From contig OX638330.1 in assembly GCA_951812725.1 (NCBI GenBank), positions 372,001-436,000 on the forward strand: DNA of 64,000 nucleotides. Direction: 5' to 3'. Positions 44,155 to 53,433 of this stretch are shown one piece after another (the first letter of the stretch is position 1; each line of letters opens with the position of its first letter). Under the pieces are notes generated by a model. The model had not been told where the DNA came from and did not search any database. It saw only the letters and a program-made list of their open reading frames with translations. The DNA is from an uncultured Caldilineaceae bacterium (GTDB lineage Bacteria > Chloroflexota > Anaerolineae > Caldilineales > Caldilineaceae). The translations under genes were made by a program, and so were the position numbers.

Positions 44155-45405
44155 ATGCAACGACGCGTAAACCCCTATGCAATTGCCGCCAGCGCGCTCT
44201 TCGCCGCGTTCTTCCTCGCGGCCTGCTTCTCGAAGAATTCGCCTGCATCCGACAACCGCGATACCGCCAATGAAAGTTCCGAAGACGGCTCTGCCGCGCT
44301 GCAAGAGCCGCTCATCGAAACCGTCCTGACCGGGCTGGCCAATCCCCGCGGCGTCGTCGTCCTGCCGGACGGCTCGCTGATGGTGGCGGAGGCCGGCAGC
44401 GGCCAGAATACCGTCGATCCCCAGAAGTGGACCGGCAAACTCACCCACTTCCAGGACGCCAACCAGGATGGCGATTTCAGCGATGAAGGCGAACGCACCC
44501 TCTGGTTTCGCCACCTGCCCACCTACAACGCGCTCAGCGTTTACCATACGTGGCGCGATGAGGTAAGCGGACCAGGCGATCTGCTGCGCCACACTGACGG
44601 CCACCTCTATCTCAGCGTCGACGGCGGCCATGATCGCATCGGCCTCTACGAGATCAGCCCCTATAAACGCATGGGGCGCAATCTCTCCGCGCTGAGCAAC
44701 ATGACCGGCATCGCCTTCTCGCGCGATCATACCCTGATCTATCTGGCCGAGAGTACCGCCAATGCGCTTTCCTCTGTCGATATTGCCGATGGAACGCGCC
44801 TCAACATCACGCATTTCGGCGCGCTTGCCAGCGGCCAGCAGTCGGTGCCCACCGGCTTGGCCGTAGACCCGCACAGCGGCGATCTGCTGGTAGCGCTCTT
44901 CTCCGGCGCCCTGGCAATTGAAGGTGAGACTGTCCCCTTCATCCCGGGTGACAGCGCAGTCGTGCGCGTAGACCCCGAAACCGGCGCGATAGAAGACGCA
45001 GTTCTCGGCCTGACAACCGCGATCGATGTCGCAGTCGATGGAGATGGCAACATCTATGTCGTCGAGATGTGCAGCGGACCCGCCGACCCGATTGAACCCA
45101 CCCACGATCTCTTCGACCCGGACCAGGCCGCCCTCCACGGCGGCTATCTGCGCTACAGCGGACGCGTCAGTGTCTTTGCACCATCCGGCCAGTCTGACTC
45201 CGGCCCTCTCCAGGCCGGCGTCGATTCCACCATTCTGGCCGACGGACTGGACATGCCCACCAATATCACCCTCGCACCTGACGGATCGCTCTATATTTCC
45301 ACCGGCCAGGGCACACCCAACCGCCCAATCCCCGGCCCCGACGGGCCAACGCGCATCGTCGGCGAGGTGATTCGCATTACCTGGCCCGACGAGAATTCGC
45401 GCTGA
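44155..45405 (+). CDS. Beta-propeller lipoprotein, ScyD/ScyE- and SMP-30-like
   Basis: 416 residues. Signal peptide 'MQRRVNPYAIAASALFAAFF' with lipobox 'FLAAC' (Cys23). NHL/SMP-30-like blade repeats follow: 'GLANPRGVVVLPDGSLMVAE', 'TGIAFSRDHTLIYLAEST', 'TGLAVDPHSGDLLVAL' and 'MPTNITLAPDGSLYISTGQG', a six-bladed propeller typical of ScyD/ScyE-family proteins, sugar dehydrogenases and lactonases. It follows the ATPase gene with the stop codon immediately before, in frame with GTG 44146; ATG 44155 best fits the signal peptide. It may be an extracytoplasmic lactonase or sugar-binding partner of the importer. Function is inferred from fold only. Confidence 0.82.
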   Translation: MQRRVNPYAIAASALFAAFFLAACFSKNSPASDNRDTANESSEDGSAALQEPLIETVLTGLANPRGVVVLPDGSLMVAEAGSGQNTVDPQKWTGKLTHFQDANQDGDFSDEGERTLWFRHLPTYNALSVYHTWRDEVSGPGDLLRHTDGHLYLSVDGGHDRIGLYEISPYKRMGRNLSALSNMTGIAFSRDHTLIYLAESTANALSSVDIADGTRLNITHFGALASGQQSVPTGLAVDPHSGDLLVALFSGALAIEGETVPFIPGDSAVVRVDPETGAIEDAVLGLTTAIDVAVDGDGNIYVVEMCSGPADPIEPTHDLFDPDQAALHGGYLRYSGRVSVFAPSGQSDSGPLQAGVDSTILADGLDMPTNITLAPDGSLYISTGQGTPNRPIPGPDGPTRIVGEVIRITWPDENSR

Positions 45406-45416
45406 GTTGCCTGACT

Positions 45417-46580
45417 CTAAACCACCGGATGCGCGTGCAGAACCTCCTCCAAAATATCGACGCCCCAGCCCGGGCCGGAAGGAGTGGTCATCTGCCCCTC
45501 GATGATCTCTGGTACGTTTGTCACCATCTCATCCTTCCACGGCACGTCGTCGATATCGATCTCCATAATCTTCACATTCGGCAGCACCGCGCACAGGCTC
45601 GCGCTGATGAACGAGGACAGATGGCTGTAGTAGTTGTGCGGCGCGATGTTCATCTGGAACGTCTGCGCCAGTTCTCCCACCCGCTTCGACGGCGCAAAGC
45701 CGTTCCAGGGCACGTCCACCATCAGATAATCTGACGACCGTGCCTGCAGGTAAGGCAGGAACTGGCGCTCGTAGTAGAGCGTCTCTCCTGTGCAAATGCG
45801 GGTGCTCGTCTTGCGCCGCACCTCCGCCAGCGCCTCCGGCTCGTAGAGGTCGATCTCCAGCCACATCAGGTGAAGCGATTCCAGCGCGCGGGCGATCTCC
45901 AGACAGCTTTCCGGCTTGAAGTTGAAGTTCAGGTCCAGCAACAGGTCGAACTGCGGCCCGACCGCGTCACGGAATGTGCCTATCAGTGTAACGATATGAT
46001 CGATCAGTTCGTTTGACGCTACCTGGTCGGTAGCCCCTTCCGGATTCCGCCCCGGAAAGTAGACGAAGCCAGGATCGCCCGGAAAGAGGATGTTAGTCTT
46101 CAGCGCGGTAAAGCCCTTCGAAACCACCTCCCGTCCCAGCGCAGCAACATCCTCCATCGAACGCAGCGGCGGCGTGCCCATCAGCTCATGCACGCGAATC
46201 CGGCTCGTCCCGCAATGTGACCAATAAACGCGCGTGTAATCCCTCGTCGGCCCGCCAAAGAGTTCGACCACCGAGCAGCCCCGCGCCCGCGCCGCGATAT
46301 CCACCAGCGCCAGCTCGATGCCGGCGATAGCCTTTGCGCCGATCCCGCCCGGGCTCGACTGAAACGCCCGATACATATCCCACCAGCGTTGCTCGAAGGC
46401 CCTCGGATCGAGACCCATCACCACCGGCGTCAGATCCCGGATCGCGCCTGTCACCCCGTTCACGGCCTGGTCGCTGCACTCCCCCCAGCCCGTGACGCCT
46501 TCGTCCGTCTCCACCTTCACCAGGATCCAATTGCGCCAGCCAGCGTCAACGATAAAGGGCGTAACTGCTGTGATCTGCAT
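45417..46580 (-). CDS. Mandelate racemase/muconate lactonizing enzyme family dehydratase
   Basis: 387 residues of the enolase superfamily. The capping domain is N-terminal ('GVTGWGECSDQ'), then the modified TIM barrel with metal ligands Asp216 ('LLLDLNFNF'), Glu242 ('MWLEIDLYEP') and Glu266 ('CTGETLYYE'). Lys161 in 'FTALKTNILF' and the His315/Asp289 dyad ('NIAPHNYY', 'YLMVDVPW') are the likely acid-base residues. This set fits acid-sugar dehydratases (galactonate/gluconate-like). AGGAGGA lies upstream of the ATG at 46580, which fixes the start. The gene converges on the beta-propeller gene (11 bases) and diverges from the AraC regulator, a plausible controller. Confidence 0.93.
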   Translation of the reverse strand: MQITAVTPFIVDAGWRNWILVKVETDEGVTGWGECSDQAVNGVTGAIRDLTPVVMGLDPRAFEQRWWDMYRAFQSSPGGIGAKAIAGIELALVDIAARARGCSVVELFGGPTRDYTRVYWSHCGTSRIRVHELMGTPPLRSMEDVAALGREVVSKGFTALKTNILFPGDPGFVYFPGRNPEGATDQVASNELIDHIVTLIGTFRDAVGPQFDLLLDLNFNFKPESCLEIARALESLHLMWLEIDLYEPEALAEVRRKTSTRICTGETLYYERQFLPYLQARSSDYLMVDVPWNGFAPSKRVGELAQTFQMNIAPHNYYSHLSSFISASLCAVLPNVKIMEIDIDDVPWKDEMVTNVPEIIEGQMTTPSGPGWGVDILEEVLHAHPVV

Positions 46581-46708
46581 CGAATATTCCTCCTCTGAAT
46601 TGCGCACGACCGATTACCGTCCATGCGCTCGGTGATAAATCTCTTTGCAACGATCAACCAGAAAGCAGAAACAGCAAGAATGGGATAGTTTGCCCTAAAT
46701 CATTCTGC

Positions 46709-46714
46709 TATACT
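46709..46714 (+). promoter_or_regulatory. -10 element giving a leaderless AraC-type mRNA
   Basis: TATACT lies only 6 bases before the ATG at 46721, so transcription should begin at or beside the start codon. No ribosome-binding site is present, consistent with leaderless translation. No clear -35 is visible. Confidence 0.5.
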
Positions 46715-46720
46715 GGCCGC

Positions 46721-48124
46721 ATGACGATCCAGAAGGCAGTGCAGACGCGTGAGGAGACGATCCTCCATCATCGTGAGCGCCTCAACGCCGTTCTCCTCCA
46801 CATCCAGGAGAACATGGACGCGCCCCTGACGGTCGAGACGCTGGCCGACGTCGCCGGCTTCTCGCCCTACTACTTCCACCGCATCTTCGCCGCCTACCTC
46901 CGCCAGACAACCAGCGACTACGTGCGCCGCATCCGCCTCGAATGGGCCGCCCGCCGCCTCATCCTCACCCTCGAACCGGTGACGCAGATCGCGCTGGCCG
47001 CAGGCTACGAGACCCCTGCCGCATTCAGCCGCGCCTTCAAAAAACAGTTCAAGGTAAGCCCCCGCACCTTCCGCACACTGCGTCGCCCCACTCTATACGC
47101 CGCCAACTGGGAGCCGCTTCTGCTGCAACCTGAATTTCGCCAGCGGCCCGATCACGAACTGGTCTACATCCCCTGTATTGGCGCCGAAGCGGCCAGCGAG
47201 ACCATCTGGACGACCCTTATCCAGCATGCATCTTCGGCAGGAGAAGGCGGAGTGGCCGCTTTCGACCCCATTGAACCGCACGCATACGTTCAGGTCTGCC
47301 GCGACCGCCCTAACGCCGGCACTTCCGCTAGCGACAAAACGCGCCTTGATGCCGGTATTCTTCTCGACGAGAACGCGTCCATCCAGCCTCGCAAACCGGT
47401 CGACGTTCAGCATCTCGACGGTGGTGTCTACGCCGTATTTCATCACGACGGCCGTCGCCGCGACGCCATGTGGCAGGCCATCTACAAGAGCTGGCTGCCG
47501 CAAAGCGACGTTCGCCTGCGCGACGCGCCCTCCTATGCAGAAAGCGCCGCCCCTCCCAGCACTGACCGCCGCCAGGACCAATCCATCGCCTTCTACATTC
47601 CCATCAACGGCTCGCTATACGAGCTACAAAAAAAGGAGACACATATGTCCCCCACAGTCAGCACAACACAACAGCCGGACCGCCACATGCTCAGCATCAC
47701 CCGCCATGTCAATATCGACGAGCTGCACAACCACCTGCGCGAATCCTATGAGCAGCTCGCGGCCCTGGTCGCCGAATCGGGCGTTGAACAGGATGGCAAG
47801 CCGGTCGCCATTTACCACGGCGAAGTCAACCAGGAGAAAAACGGGCCGGTCGAAGTCGGCATCCCTGTCAAAACCGTTCCCCCCGTCAGCGGCGAAATCA
47901 AAAGCGGAACCCTGCCCGGCGGCTCCATCGCCTCCACGTCGCTAACCTTGCGGCAAGCGCATTTCCCCGAGATACTGGGCTACTACGACGCCGTCTACAA
48001 ATGGATCGAGGAGAACGGCCATCAGATCGCCAACTCCCCGCGCGAGGAATACGTGACCAGGCCCATGGACAAAGAAGCCGGCATGGATCAACCATTCCTG
48101 GAAATCGCCTGGCCCTACAAGTAA
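46721..48124 (+). CDS. AraC-family regulator with two tandem GyrI-like effector domains
   Basis: 467 residues. An AraC/XylS double helix-turn-helix spans about 15-118 ('LADVAGFSPYYFHRIFAAYL', 'IALAAGYETPAAFSRAFKKQ'). A GyrI/SOUL-like ligand-binding domain follows (about 145-306, 'VYAVFHHDGRRRDAMWQAIY'). Then an unusual second GyrI-like domain (312-467, ending 'DQPFLEIAWPYK'). At the junction an A7 tract (47628-47634), AAGGAG and ATG 47645 form an internal start that would yield the second domain alone (159 residues). The usual protein ends after the first GyrI domain, so this is a gene fusion, or a sequencing error at the A run hides two adjacent genes. It likely responds to a small amphipathic ligand and may regulate the divergent dehydratase. 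Confidence 0.88.
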   Translation: MTIQKAVQTREETILHHRERLNAVLLHIQENMDAPLTVETLADVAGFSPYYFHRIFAAYLRQTTSDYVRRIRLEWAARRLILTLEPVTQIALAAGYETPAAFSRAFKKQFKVSPRTFRTLRRPTLYAANWEPLLLQPEFRQRPDHELVYIPCIGAEAASETIWTTLIQHASSAGEGGVAAFDPIEPHAYVQVCRDRPNAGTSASDKTRLDAGILLDENASIQPRKPVDVQHLDGGVYAVFHHDGRRRDAMWQAIYKSWLPQSDVRLRDAPSYAESAAPPSTDRRQDQSIAFYIPINGSLYELQKKETHMSPTVSTTQQPDRHMLSITRHVNIDELHNHLRESYEQLAALVAESGVEQDGKPVAIYHGEVNQEKNGPVEVGIPVKTVPPVSGEIKSGTLPGGSIASTSLTLRQAHFPEILGYYDAVYKWIEENGHQIANSPREEYVTRPMDKEAGMDQPFLEIAWPYK

Positions 48125-48130
48125 ACGAAG

Positions 48131-48181
48131 AGGAAAGAGGAACTGAGGCAAGAGTAAACTCCTGTCTCACTCCTCTCTCCT
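48131..48181. terminator. Hairpin between convergent AraC and PhyH genes
   Basis: AGGAAAGAGGAACTGAG (left) pairs imperfectly with TCTCACTCCTCTCTCCT (48165-48181). The right arm is identical over 17 bases to an arm of the hairpin at 20012-20068. It sits just after the AraC stop and before the PhyH stop, consistent with bidirectional 3'-end formation. Confidence 0.55.
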
Positions 48182-48194
48182 ATCCCCTGGCCCT

Positions 48195-49037
48195 TCACTC
48201 TGCCTCTGCCGGGCTATGCTCCTTCAACCACATGCGCAAGGGCACGTCTTCGTCCGTCGGCGAAAAACGACCGTTTGCATTCACGCTCCAACCCAACAAC
48301 TGGCGTCGGATCGGGCTGCAGCTATCCCACAAGCTCTCGACCGTCATGTCATCTTTTGTGCGTAACCAGCGGTATCCATAGCCGTAAAACAGAACTCGGC
48401 GGGTAATATCGGACCAGTTGGGGCTGGCCGTATGCCAAAGACGGCGATCAAAAAACACCGCATCGCCCGGCTTGGCCAGCACCGGCGTCGCTCCCTCCGG
48501 CTGCCCGATTCCATTCTCCGGCCTGTCGATCGTATCCCGTACATGACTCCGGGGAACTACCCAAAAGTTGCCCCTTCCCGGCTCACTGGTGTCTGACAGG
48601 AAATAGGCTACCTTCAGCGACAAACGCGGCCGCGGATGACTCTCCATCTCCACGTTGACCCGGCCGCTGTCCTGATGCCAGTGGAACGTCTTGTCGTTCG
48701 GCGCCTCCCCGTTCGGCGGCGTCACGATCAGATGCGCGTGATACAGGAAGATGTTCCAACCCAGGATTCCCCATACCTTGGGCAGGACCCGTTCGTAATC
48801 CACCAGACCCGTGAAATATGGATCATCGGGGATGAAATTGGGGTAAAACAGCGCCTTGCGCGGTTCGTGCCCCTCTGTCAACTTGGCCTCGTGGATGCGC
48901 TCAGTCAAGGCGACGCCATGTTCCACCTGCTTCGGCGTCAGGGCATTCCTGACATAAAGCAAACCGGTCTCGTTGAAATTCCGCCGTTCTTCCTCCGTCA
49001 AGCAGTGTTGGAGAGAGGCGGCGCTCAGTCCAGACAT
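48195..49037 (-). CDS. Phytanoyl-CoA dioxygenase (PhyH) family Fe(II)/2-oxoglutarate oxygenase
   Basis: 280 residues. The double-stranded beta-helix has the iron facial triad: His121 and Asp123 in 'TFHWHQDSGR' and His202 in 'RRLWHTASPNW'. Arg213/214 in 'DITRRVLFYGYG' should bind 2-oxoglutarate. 'GRGNFWVVPRSHVRDTIDRP' is a typical PhyH segment. AAGGAG lies about 7 bases before the ATG. Family members hydroxylate very diverse small molecules; the substrate cannot be predicted. It stands alone on its strand, with its own probable promoter at 49078-49105. Confidence 0.93.
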   Translation of the reverse strand: MSGLSAASLQHCLTEEERRNFNETGLLYVRNALTPKQVEHGVALTERIHEAKLTEGHEPRKALFYPNFIPDDPYFTGLVDYERVLPKVWGILGWNIFLYHAHLIVTPPNGEAPNDKTFHWHQDSGRVNVEMESHPRPRLSLKVAYFLSDTSEPGRGNFWVVPRSHVRDTIDRPENGIGQPEGATPVLAKPGDAVFFDRRLWHTASPNWSDITRRVLFYGYGYRWLRTKDDMTVESLWDSCSPIRRQLLGWSVNANGRFSPTDEDVPLRMWLKEHSPAEAE

Positions 49038-49077
49038 AGTGCTTCTCCTTTATGCAGTTTTTCTGGCTCGCTCTTCA

Positions 49078-49105
49078 AGTTTAGCACGAATTGGCTGAAG
49101 GACAA
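49078..49105 (-). promoter_or_regulatory. Candidate promoter of the PhyH gene
   Basis: On the minus strand TTGTCC, a 16-base spacer and TAAACT preceded by TGC (extended -10), about 41 bases upstream of the ATG. Confidence 0.5.
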
Positions 49106-49404
49106 CCAGACTGGAAAACCGCATCTGAAATGAATCAAGTGTGGGATCAGGATCGTCTCCACTTGGGTTCGTTGAGATTCAGGAAAGACAGTTCAAAATG
49201 AAACAAGAAACAGGACGCCCGCGGGCAGGATTGTTCCGTTTCTCGCGTAATTCTCGGGTCAAACGACCACGCTCTGCGGCGACCACAAATGGTGTTCTTC
49301 GCGGCCCTGTGGGGATCAAAAAGGTGTTCTTCGCATGCTTCACGGCAGTGAATCCTTCACCAGGAACTCGCCCCACCGTGGCCGCACCCCCATATTTTGG
49401 ACGC
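49106..49404. other. Non-coding spacer
   Basis: No family-like protein is encoded in either strand of this divergent gap; reading frames present are short and compositionally random. Confidence 0.5.
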
Positions 49405-49433
49405 TTGACCGAGATTCGTCAAAAAATTATAAT
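49405..49433 (+). promoter_or_regulatory. Near-consensus sigma-70 promoter of SBP-DppB-DppC-SDR operon
   Basis: TTGACC (49405-49410), 17 bases, then TATAAT (49428-49433). The leader before the ATG at 49553 would be about 113 nt. Confidence 0.82.
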
Positions 49434-49552
49434 TTATCTGAATCATAGTGTTGGAAGTGAATCCAGAACCATCAGGATCGTGTCGCGAGGTTGCCTGCCA
49501 GGCATCCTTTGGGCTATCCGCAAATCCACCCTCATTTACAAGGAGAATAGCC

Positions 49553-51178
49553 ATGGGAAGCAGTTCACTGAACCGACGAGAGTTCTTGCGCTGGACAGGT
49601 GTTTTAGCGGGGCTTGGTACGCTTAGTGCCTGTGTCCCTCCAGCAGCCGCGCCGGCGGCTGAGGAAGCTGCCCCTGCAGCCGCCGGTGGAATTACTCGAG
49701 GGGGTTCGTTGGTACACTCCTATACGAGTGGCCTCGGGACCATGGATCCCCAGCTTACCCAGTCAATTAATCACGTGTTTTACGATGCAGTATACAACGG
49801 GCTGGTGCGGCTGGAATTGGAAGATTCCGAAACCGGGAAATTCAAAATTGTAGGCTCGCTGGCCGAATCGTGGGAACAGCCGGATGCCAAGACGATCATC
49901 TTCACCCTGCGCCAGGGCGTTAAATTCCACGACGGCAGTGATTTCGACGCTGAAGTGGCCAAGTGGAACTTTGAACGTCAGCGAGATCACCCCAAATCGC
50001 AGCGCAAATCAAGTCTGGCCTTTATCGAGTCCGTGGACGCGCTGGACAGCCACACGCTGCAGATCACCAGCGCACAGGACAATGCAGCGCTGTTGAGCAC
50101 CCTGGCTTTCGGCGCCGCCGGGTTGGTGCATATAGGGTCAAAGGCTGCTTTTGATGAGATGGGCGAGGAAGGCATTGCCAGGCAGGGCGTCGGCACCGGC
50201 CCCTTCCGCGTCAAGGAATGGGTCACCGACGACCGCATTGTCCTTGAACGCAATCCTGACTACTGGGAGATGGGCGAAGATGGCCAGCCGCTGCCCTACC
50301 TGGACGAGGCCGTTCTGCGTGTCATCCCCGATCCCACCGTCTCGCTCGTGGACATGCGCGCCGGTACGCTGCATCTCATGGAACTTGTACTCCCGAAAGA
50401 TGTACAAACCATCGAGGCCGATCCCGATCTGCGGATTGACGCACTGCCTTGGGCCGGTTTGAATCTCTTCCTGGTGGGGTACAATACCAAGAGGCCTCCC
50501 TTTGATGACGTCCGAGTGCGCATGGCCGCCAACTATGGCATCGACCGCGAAGGTATGGCAAAGGCGCTTGGCTTCGGTGCCGCCACCGGCCACTACTATC
50601 CTTACTACACTGAGGGAACGCTCGGTTTTGACCCCTCCGTCGAGCGCTACGAATATAACCCGGACAAGGTGACTGAGTTGCTCACCGAAGCCGGCTATCC
50701 TGACGGTCTTGACCTTGAACTGCTGGTTATTGCCAGGGAGCCGGAGGCCACCATCGGCGAGTTCGCCCAGCAAATGTGGACCGCCGTGGGCATCAGGACC
50801 GAACTGAAGCTGCTGGAGCGGGTCGCCTGGGGCGAACTGTTGCAAAGTACCGAAGACTTCTCGGCAACATTCTGGCGCGGTCAGCTTTGGCCGTCAGTCG
50901 ATCCAGAGTTTGCGCGGCCTGTGCTGGGGTGTGGCGCTACCTCAAACTGGAGCTTCTTCTGCGATGACGAGATTGAGGCAGCGCTGGACGAGGGTCTGAC
51001 GACATCCGATCCGGCCGAGCGCAGTGAAATCTATAGTCGCATGTGGCGGGTCGTCCATGAGAAAGCGTACGTATCCGGCGGATATCTGATCCCCAGTTTC
51101 GTCGCCTACCGCAAAGAGGTTAACGGGCTGTCCTACAACTTCCAAGACCCGTACCTGGGGAATATCTGGCTGGCATAG
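49553..51178 (+). CDS. Family-5 substrate-binding lipoprotein of the third Dpp-type importer
   Basis: 541 residues. The ATG at 49553 has AAGGAG 7 bases upstream. Twin-arginine lipoprotein signal: 'SLNRREFLRWTGVLAG' (RR at 8-9), lipobox 'TLSAC' (Cys27). The SBP_bac_5 domain shows 'IFTLRQGVKFHDGSDFDAEV' and 'VRMAANYGIDREGMAKALGF'. It heads the operon SBP-DppB-DppC-SDR and follows a near-consensus promoter. The ligand is unknown; no glycosidase accompanies this importer, so a non-sugar ligand (peptide, opine) is possible. Confidence 0.95.
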   Translation: MGSSSLNRREFLRWTGVLAGLGTLSACVPPAAAPAAEEAAPAAAGGITRGGSLVHSYTSGLGTMDPQLTQSINHVFYDAVYNGLVRLELEDSETGKFKIVGSLAESWEQPDAKTIIFTLRQGVKFHDGSDFDAEVAKWNFERQRDHPKSQRKSSLAFIESVDALDSHTLQITSAQDNAALLSTLAFGAAGLVHIGSKAAFDEMGEEGIARQGVGTGPFRVKEWVTDDRIVLERNPDYWEMGEDGQPLPYLDEAVLRVIPDPTVSLVDMRAGTLHLMELVLPKDVQTIEADPDLRIDALPWAGLNLFLVGYNTKRPPFDDVRVRMAANYGIDREGMAKALGFGAATGHYYPYYTEGTLGFDPSVERYEYNPDKVTELLTEAGYPDGLDLELLVIAREPEATIGEFAQQMWTAVGIRTELKLLERVAWGELLQSTEDFSATFWRGQLWPSVDPEFARPVLGCGATSNWSFFCDDEIEAALDEGLTTSDPAERSEIYSRMWRVVHEKAYVSGGYLIPSFVAYRKEVNGLSYNFQDPYLGNIWLA

Positions 51179-51218
51179 CCGGTTCCATCTGGGCGGGGAA
51201 GTCATACAAGGAGGCGCC

Positions 51219-52169
51219 TTGGGACGGTATCTCCTGCGCCGAATAGTCCATTTTGTGCCCGTGTTGTTCGTGGTCTCGCTCATTGCCTTTACGGTGACGC
51301 TTCTCTTGCCCGGCGATGCTGCGCTGGCCATGCTCGGCGAATCAAATATCCATGACAAAGTAGCCTACGAGGCCATGCGCACTGAACTGGGGTTGGATCA
51401 GCCGATTCCAGTCCAGTACGCGAAGTGGTTGGGGCGAGCGCTCACAGGCGACCTGGGTCGGTCCATCCGTACCGGTGAGCCGGTATTGGAGGGCCTGCTG
51501 GCCCGCCTTCCAGTGACGCTCCAACTGACGGCTATGGTTATGGTCCTTGCCCTGATGTTCGGCCTGCCGCTGGGCATCGTATCGGCCTTGTATCCAAACT
51601 CCAAGGCCGATACGGTGACCACGGTTCTGGCCGTAGGCGGGGCCGCCGTTCCCGACTTCTGGTTGGGGATCCTGTTCATCTACTTCTTCGCGCTGTGGCT
51701 TAGAGTTGTGCCGCCCTCGGGATACGTGCCCCTCACCGAAGGGCTGTGGCCCAATGTCAGGTCCATGCTGCTTCCGGCACTGTCGTTGGGCATGTACCTG
51801 ACGGCAATCACAATGCGCCAGACACGCTCTTCGCTCATCGAAGTCATGCAGCAGGAGTATGTAACTGTAGCCCGGGCCAAGGGACTGCGGGAGCGGGTTG
51901 TCGTCATGCGGCACGCCCTCAAGAATGCTCTGATTCCCGTGGCCACCGTCATCGGTTTGCAGGTGGGGCGCCTGTTTGGCGGTGCCGTTGTCGTGGAGAC
52001 GATCTTTGCGCTGCCGGGGCTGGGCCGCGTGGCCGCCAACTCCATCTTCTTCCGCGATTTCCCCATGTTGCAAGGTGCCATGCTCGTAATGGCCGTCGGC
52101 GTACTCGCGGCAAATCTCCTCACCGACCTGCTCTATGCCTTTGCCGACCCGCGTATCCGCTATACGTAG
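51219..52169 (+). CDS. ABC transporter permease, DppB type
   Basis: 316 residues from a TTG start with AAGGAGG 5 bases upstream. N-terminus 'MGRYLLRRIVHFVPVLFVVS', 'FTVTLLLPGDAALAMLG' (PGD motif), 'ELGLDQPIPVQYAKWLGRAL', EAA loop 'TVARAKGLRERVVVMRHALK' and C-terminal 'LLYAFADPRIRYT' are all DppB features. It follows the SBP gene by 40 bases and is followed by a 305-base gap before DppC. Confidence 0.95.
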   Translation: MGRYLLRRIVHFVPVLFVVSLIAFTVTLLLPGDAALAMLGESNIHDKVAYEAMRTELGLDQPIPVQYAKWLGRALTGDLGRSIRTGEPVLEGLLARLPVTLQLTAMVMVLALMFGLPLGIVSALYPNSKADTVTTVLAVGGAAVPDFWLGILFIYFFALWLRVVPPSGYVPLTEGLWPNVRSMLLPALSLGMYLTAITMRQTRSSLIEVMQQEYVTVARAKGLRERVVVMRHALKNALIPVATVIGLQVGRLFGGAVVVETIFALPGLGRVAANSIFFRDFPMLQGAMLVMAVGVLAANLLTDLLYAFADPRIRYT

Positions 52170-52474
52170 CGGCTGTGTCAAAATATGAGTTGAGCCGCCA
52201 ACTCGGGCATCGAAATGCCTTGCGCGGACGGGATTATGGCAATATCCGTTCCATACGGGCCTCTTGAAGGGCGGGTTTCGCAGTTCCAACGTGGTCGAAC
52301 GACTGCTACTCAGGGGAGATTCGGGCGTGTGAGTAGCCTTCAAATGTCGTTCACAGCCGGCGAAAAGGGCGAAATGCTTAGCAGCGACTTCTCACTCTCC
52401 CTCTGAGACAGTGAAGACCGGACACATCTGATCTACAACCTCTGATTATTACCTTCACAGCCGGAGGAGGTCTG
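52170..52474. other. Unexplained 305-base spacer between dppB- and dppC-type genes
   Basis: No gene, repeat or hairpin could be supported. Such a gap is unusual inside this type of operon, where other copies show 90 bases or fewer. Confidence 0.5.
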
Positions 52475-53380
52475 TTGACTCGCAAAGATGCAATGACTCA
52501 GTTCTCGGGAGACTTAGGGTCTGTTCAACCGCGCCGAATCAGAGATTTCCTAGATCGATTTCTGAGAAGCCGCGGAGCCGGCTTTGGGGTAGCGGTACTG
52601 GTTGTTCTGTTACTCACAGCTCTCACGGCAGACCTGATTGCTCCCTACGATCCGGTCCAGTTCCAGGATGCCGATGTTCTGGAACAGCCCAGTCTGAGGC
52701 ATCTTCTGGGTACCGACCAACTGGCTCGCGACACCTTGAGTCGTGTCATCCATGGCGCGCGTGTCTCAGTGCAGGCCGGTGTTGGCGCGGTGGGATTCGC
52801 ACTGGTGATAGGTGTGTTCATCGGCCTCCTGGCCGGCTACTATGGCGGGTGGGTCGACGACGCTCTTATGCGGCTGGTTGATGGCTTCTACGCCTTCCCA
52901 CTGCTGCTGCTGGCGCTGGCCATCGCCTACAGCCTGGGGCCTGGCCTGAACAATACCCTGGTTGCCATCGGTGTCGGCTTTACACCCCATTTCGCGCGTC
53001 TGACGCGGGGCCAGGCCCTTTCAGTGCGCGAGCGTGAGTTCGTCTCCGCTGCCCGCGTAACCGGCGCCCAGCCATGGCGGATCATGGCCTACCACATCTG
53101 GCCCAATGTGACGGCAGCTATCATCGTGCAGGCCTCGCTGCTGGTTGGCCAGGCCATCATTACCGAAGCGGCTCTGAGCTTTCTGGGTCTCGGTGTGGAG
53201 CCGCCTACCGCGAGTTGGGGTTCGATGCTCAAGGTCGGCTACCAGTACCTGGATCGATCGCCCGTCCTTTCCTTCGCGCCAGGCTGTGCCATGTTTGTCA
53301 CAGTGCTGGGCTTCAACTTCCTGGGCGATGGACTCCGCCATGCCCTCGATCCACGACTGTGGCAACGTGGTGTGGCATGA
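52475..53380 (+). CDS. ABC transporter permease, DppC type
   Basis: 301 residues from TTG with GGAGGAGG upstream; ATG 18 bases later is an alternative. Helix 1 is 'GVAVLVVLLLTALTADLIAP'. 'HLLGTDQLARDTLSRVIHGA' is the DppC signature, the EAA loop is 'SAARVTGAQPWRIMAYHIWP' and 'ITEAALSFLGLGVEPPTASW' follows. It ends 'GDGLRHALDPRLWQ'. It completes the third Dpp-type importer, which has no ATPase gene of its own. Confidence 0.95.
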   Translation: MTRKDAMTQFSGDLGSVQPRRIRDFLDRFLRSRGAGFGVAVLVVLLLTALTADLIAPYDPVQFQDADVLEQPSLRHLLGTDQLARDTLSRVIHGARVSVQAGVGAVGFALVIGVFIGLLAGYYGGWVDDALMRLVDGFYAFPLLLLALAIAYSLGPGLNNTLVAIGVGFTPHFARLTRGQALSVREREFVSAARVTGAQPWRIMAYHIWPNVTAAIIVQASLLVGQAIITEAALSFLGLGVEPPTASWGSMLKVGYQYLDRSPVLSFAPGCAMFVTVLGFNFLGDGLRHALDPRLWQRGVA

Positions 53381-53433
53381 CAACTGCTTCGAGAGACCCT
53401 GAGAGAGAACCTTAGAGAGAGAGAGACAAACAA

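Noticed and set aside
49141-49626. 161-codon frame before the SBP gene
   Set aside because: It spans a near-consensus promoter and the SBP start, has no recognisable motif and no ribosome site.
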